Assembly (NCBI RefSeq): GCF_002946355.1
Contig: NZ_PKOZ01000007.1
Span: 62,001-126,000 of the forward strand
Length of the DNA: 64,000 bases
DNA from: Pradoshia eiseniae
Lineage (GTDB): Bacteria; Bacillota; Bacilli; Bacillales; Pradoshiaceae
Direction of reading: 5' to 3'
Both the position numbers and the translations under genes were made by a program. Under the pieces are notes generated by a model, which was given only the letters and a program-made list of their open reading frames with translations, had not been told where the DNA came from and ran no database searches. Shown here in pieces: positions 62,439-64,000 of the stretch (positions are counted from its first letter, which is position 1; every line of letters starts with the position of its first letter).

Positions 62439-63014
62439 TTAATAATTGAATACTTCCTTAATTAAACAATCAAGCTCCTTCCAAGCTGCAGTTTCCTCAA
62501 GCTCTGTTAACGATTGGCAAATAGAACGATAATACCACGCATGCATTTGCGGATCGCTTTGATTAAATCGCTCCCACAGCTGATTCCCAATTTGTTCATA
62601 GTCCCGTTTGATGGAGCGTATATTCGATAGCTTATCTCCAAGCGTAATCATTTTCGTCTCCAAGCTCGCATGGCGCAAATGATGAATCGTTTCTTCTTTT
62701 CTTATCTTCCATGTATCAGCCTTGGGCCTATCATGATATTTATTTTCAGTCTCACTTTCAACAAGCCTTGCTACTTCCTTGCCAAACAGTTCTTCAATTT
62801 CTGCCGCGGTATAATCGGTGTCTTCTAAAACATCATGAAGATAAGCCGCTGCAATAACGGTCTTATTATCCGTTAACGTTTTGACGATATCGGCCGTCTC
62901 TTCCAGATGTGTCATATAGGGAGTCGCCGTGCCTTTTCGGCAAATTCCTTTATGAGCCATCTCAGCAAATTGACGTGCCTGTTCATCAATATCCTTCTTA
63001 TCTGCTTCCAACAA
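62439..63014 (-). CDS. HD-domain phosphohydrolase (Mesh1/RelA-SpoT hydrolase type)
   Basis: A 191-residue protein. The HD motif AAYLHDVLEDTDY and the downstream LGDKLSNIRSI, with an upstream TPYMTHLEETADIV histidine, match the metal site of RelA/SpoT-type (p)ppGpp hydrolases without a synthetase domain. Hydrolysis of ppGpp or another nucleotide is inferred. The start is TTG at 63014, about 5 nt after GAAGGTG. It lies 99 nt upstream of the isoprenoid synthase gene and may share a transcript with it. Confidence 0.87.
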   Translation of the reverse strand: MLEADKKDIDEQARQFAEMAHKGICRKGTATPYMTHLEETADIVKTLTDNKTVIAAAYLHDVLEDTDYTAAEIEELFGKEVARLVESETENKYHDRPKADTWKIRKEETIHHLRHASLETKMITLGDKLSNIRSIKRDYEQIGNQLWERFNQSDPQMHAWYYRSICQSLTELEETAAWKELDCLIKEVFNY

Positions 63015-63386
63015 TGACGCACCTTCTTTCTTGATTGATAAAGCCCTGTCTTGAATCCAGGCTCACATCTTTATGCCATGATTCTGTCGTCCTTTTTAGC
63101 AGCTATCCCATTGTGTTCACGATGCTCATTTAATCACGTTATTGTACATGGCAGGTAATCTCCGACTCCAAATATCTGCAGTTAAGCTACTATATTTACA
63201 ATAATATAAAGTTTCTTTATTTTACAATAATTAATCCCCAAGGTTTTAGCAGAAAATTATACATGTCTCACCACCATACAATAAAAATGCAGGCATGCCA
63301 AATTTCTTCGGGTTGCCTGCAGTCTGATCGATTATGTAACGTTTTATAGGACCATTGGTATTATACTCCTTCATTCAGATCCTATA
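63015..63386. other. 372-nt gene-free region
   Basis: Contains the terminator of the 92-residue hypothetical gene at its right end and an AT-rich stretch with possible promoter elements for the HD gene, none distinct. No credible coding frame. Confidence 0.6.
63281..63321 (-). terminator. Terminator of the 92-residue hypothetical gene
   Basis: TGCAGGCA and TGCCTGCA (63288-63295 with 63314-63321) form an 8-bp stem, followed on the minus strand by TTTTTAT. Confidence 0.75.
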
Positions 63387-63665
63387 TTATTCTCTTCCCT
63401 TAAAATCATCTAATGTACGAGGGACATCACTAACTCCGCTCCACTTGTGATATACCTCTTCCCATTGCTCTCCAGATAGCCGGTAGTTCTTCTCCATCAA
63501 ATCTATATATGTGAACAATGCCTGCTCTACGGCAATATCAGGGATGTCATATTCTTTTGGAAGGTCCATATCCAGCCTTTCACATAGAAGCTCCTGTAAT
63601 TTCTTGATGTAGCGCAGCTGTTCTGCATCAATTCGCACATTCACGTATTCCGGTATATCCGACAT
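63387..63665 (-). CDS. Hypothetical protein, 92 residues
   Basis: A soluble acidic protein. It starts MSDIPEYVNVRIDAEQLRYI and contains WEEVYHKWSGVSDVPRTLDDFKG near the end. AAGGAG lies about 8 nt before the ATG and a terminator follows, so it is probably real. I do not recognise a family. The composition suggests an alpha-helical regulatory or adaptor protein, without firmer support. Confidence 0.7.
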   Translation of the reverse strand: MSDIPEYVNVRIDAEQLRYIKKLQELLCERLDMDLPKEYDIPDIAVEQALFTYIDLMEKNYRLSGEQWEEVYHKWSGVSDVPRTLDDFKGRE

Positions 63666-63737
63666 GTATTCTATTCTCCTTTTTCGCCGATGATTTGTTA
63701 CCGATTAGTATAATCAATTACAGAATAAATATAAAAG

Positions 63738-63778
63738 GATTGCGACATCAACTCCCTAGGGAGTGAAAAATGCCGCAA
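63738..63778 (-). terminator. Two-tier hairpin after the acyl-CoA ligase gene
   Basis: The outer stem TTGCG/CGCAA (63740-63744 with 63774-63778) and CAT/ATG enclose the perfect palindrome ACTCCCTAGGGAGT (63751-63764). On the minus strand it is followed by TCCTTTTA. It lies about 50 nt past the ligase stop and is probably its terminator. Confidence 0.55.
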
Positions 63779-63830
63779 CTCAATCCCGTTAAAATTAAAA
63801 TAGTCTATCTACTAGGTGGCCTGGAACATG

Positions 63831-64000
63831 CTATCCTTTTACACCTTCTATATATCTTGCTTCATCCTGGAGCTTGCGCCAAAGTATCTTCCCGCTCGCC
63901 GTCATTGGGAATGCATCCCTGAATTCAATTGAACGCGGATATTTATAGGATGCCATCTGTGTTTTTGCCCACTCGATAATTTCCGTTTCTTTAATCTTTC
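63831..64000 (-). CDS. Acyl-CoA ligase (AMP-binding), C-terminal part, cut by window edge
   Basis: The last 55 or so codons of an AMP-forming ligase. WAKTQMASYKYPRSIEFRD and MTASGKILWRKLQDE are the conserved C-terminal subdomain, including the catalytic lysine of the SGKI motif. The N-terminal part lies beyond 64000. It is a separate gene from the ligase fragment at 1-333, which carries the opposite terminus. Confidence 0.85.
   Translation of the reverse strand, partial: KIKETEIIEWAKTQMASYKYPRSIEFRDAFPMTASGKILWRKLQDEARYIEGVKG

Noticed and set aside
1-64000. CRISPR array, prophage, insertion sequence, tRNA or rRNA genes
   Set aside because: No regularly spaced repeats, transposase or integrase motifs, tRNA cloverleaf with CCA-type ends or rRNA sequence were seen on either strand.
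1-64000. Acyl-CoA ligase fragments at both window ends as one broken gene
   Set aside because: The left piece is an N-terminus running off the left edge and the right piece a C-terminus running off the right edge, both on the minus strand. They are two separate genes cut by the window.

Overview
The window looks like chromosomal DNA of a low-GC Gram-positive bacterium of the family Bacillaceae. Strong AGGAGG-type ribosome binding sites, frequent GTG/TTG starts, intrinsic terminators ending in T-runs, a cysH-cysP-sat-cysC sulfate operon in the Bacillus order, a qoxABCD aa3-type quinol oxidase operon, a GlpP-type antiterminator and a Fur box all point that way. I see no rRNA, tRNA, CRISPR array, phage or insertion sequence. 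Most genes are ordinary metabolic and transport genes. Species cannot be named from the sequence alone.

Layout. 1-2440: a minus-strand fatty-acid oxidation operon (acyl-CoA dehydrogenase, SDR, acyl-CoA ligase cut by the window edge) with a palindromic TetR-type operator just after its promoter. 2477-8133: plus strand, with a DUF975 membrane protein, a 2-hydroxyacid (glycolate/D-lactate) dehydrogenase with a BASS-family transporter, a Fur-controlled small RNA candidate resembling FsrA, an aldo/keto reductase and two GNAT acetyltransferases. 8176-19604: mostly minus strand, with a SulP transporter, a three-gene ABC exporter, a GSDH lipoprotein, a helix-hairpin-helix protein, pabA and a pabB-pabC fusion, an S66 peptidase and a DUF1186 protein, plus one plus-strand lipoprotein. 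19692-25036: a Ca2+-type P-ATPase behind a hairpin that buries its ribosome binding site, then a TetR regulator divergent from a DHA2 drug exporter.

25094-34700: an orphan oligopeptide/nickel-type binding protein, then a long minus-strand assimilatory sulfate operon: DUF2292 (frameshifted by a 10-bp tandem repeat), cysH, cysP, sat, cysC, a siroheme sulfite reductase, DUF3906 and the three siroheme genes (SUMT, sirohydrochlorin chelatase, precorrin-2 dehydrogenase). Its genes take up sulfate, activate and reduce it, and make the siroheme that the reductase needs. 34829-43534: a CDF metal exporter, a methyltransferase, a secreted glycerophosphodiesterase, a structured RNA segment ahead of qoxABCD, uroporphyrinogen-III synthase and an RNA methyltransferase-like gene. 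43719-49124: glpP facing a HAD phosphatase and an Fe3+/phosphonate-type ABC importer. 49446-64000: CstA, an orphan DNA clamp paralogue, a metallophosphoesterase, a PrmA-like methyltransferase, a divergent vWA/helix-turn-helix pair with a perfect palindrome, an aldehyde dehydrogenase-DUF779 pair behind a cre site, UppP, a large two-domain isoprenoid synthase, a Mesh1-like HD hydrolase, and the 3' end of a second acyl-CoA ligase.

The most unusual items are the FsrA-like RNA with its C-rich stretch complementary to nearby ribosome binding sites, the tandem-repeat frameshift at the head of the sulfur operon, the fused isoprenoid synthase, the three-tier RNA hairpin ahead of qoxA, and the start-sequestering hairpin ahead of the P-type ATPase.
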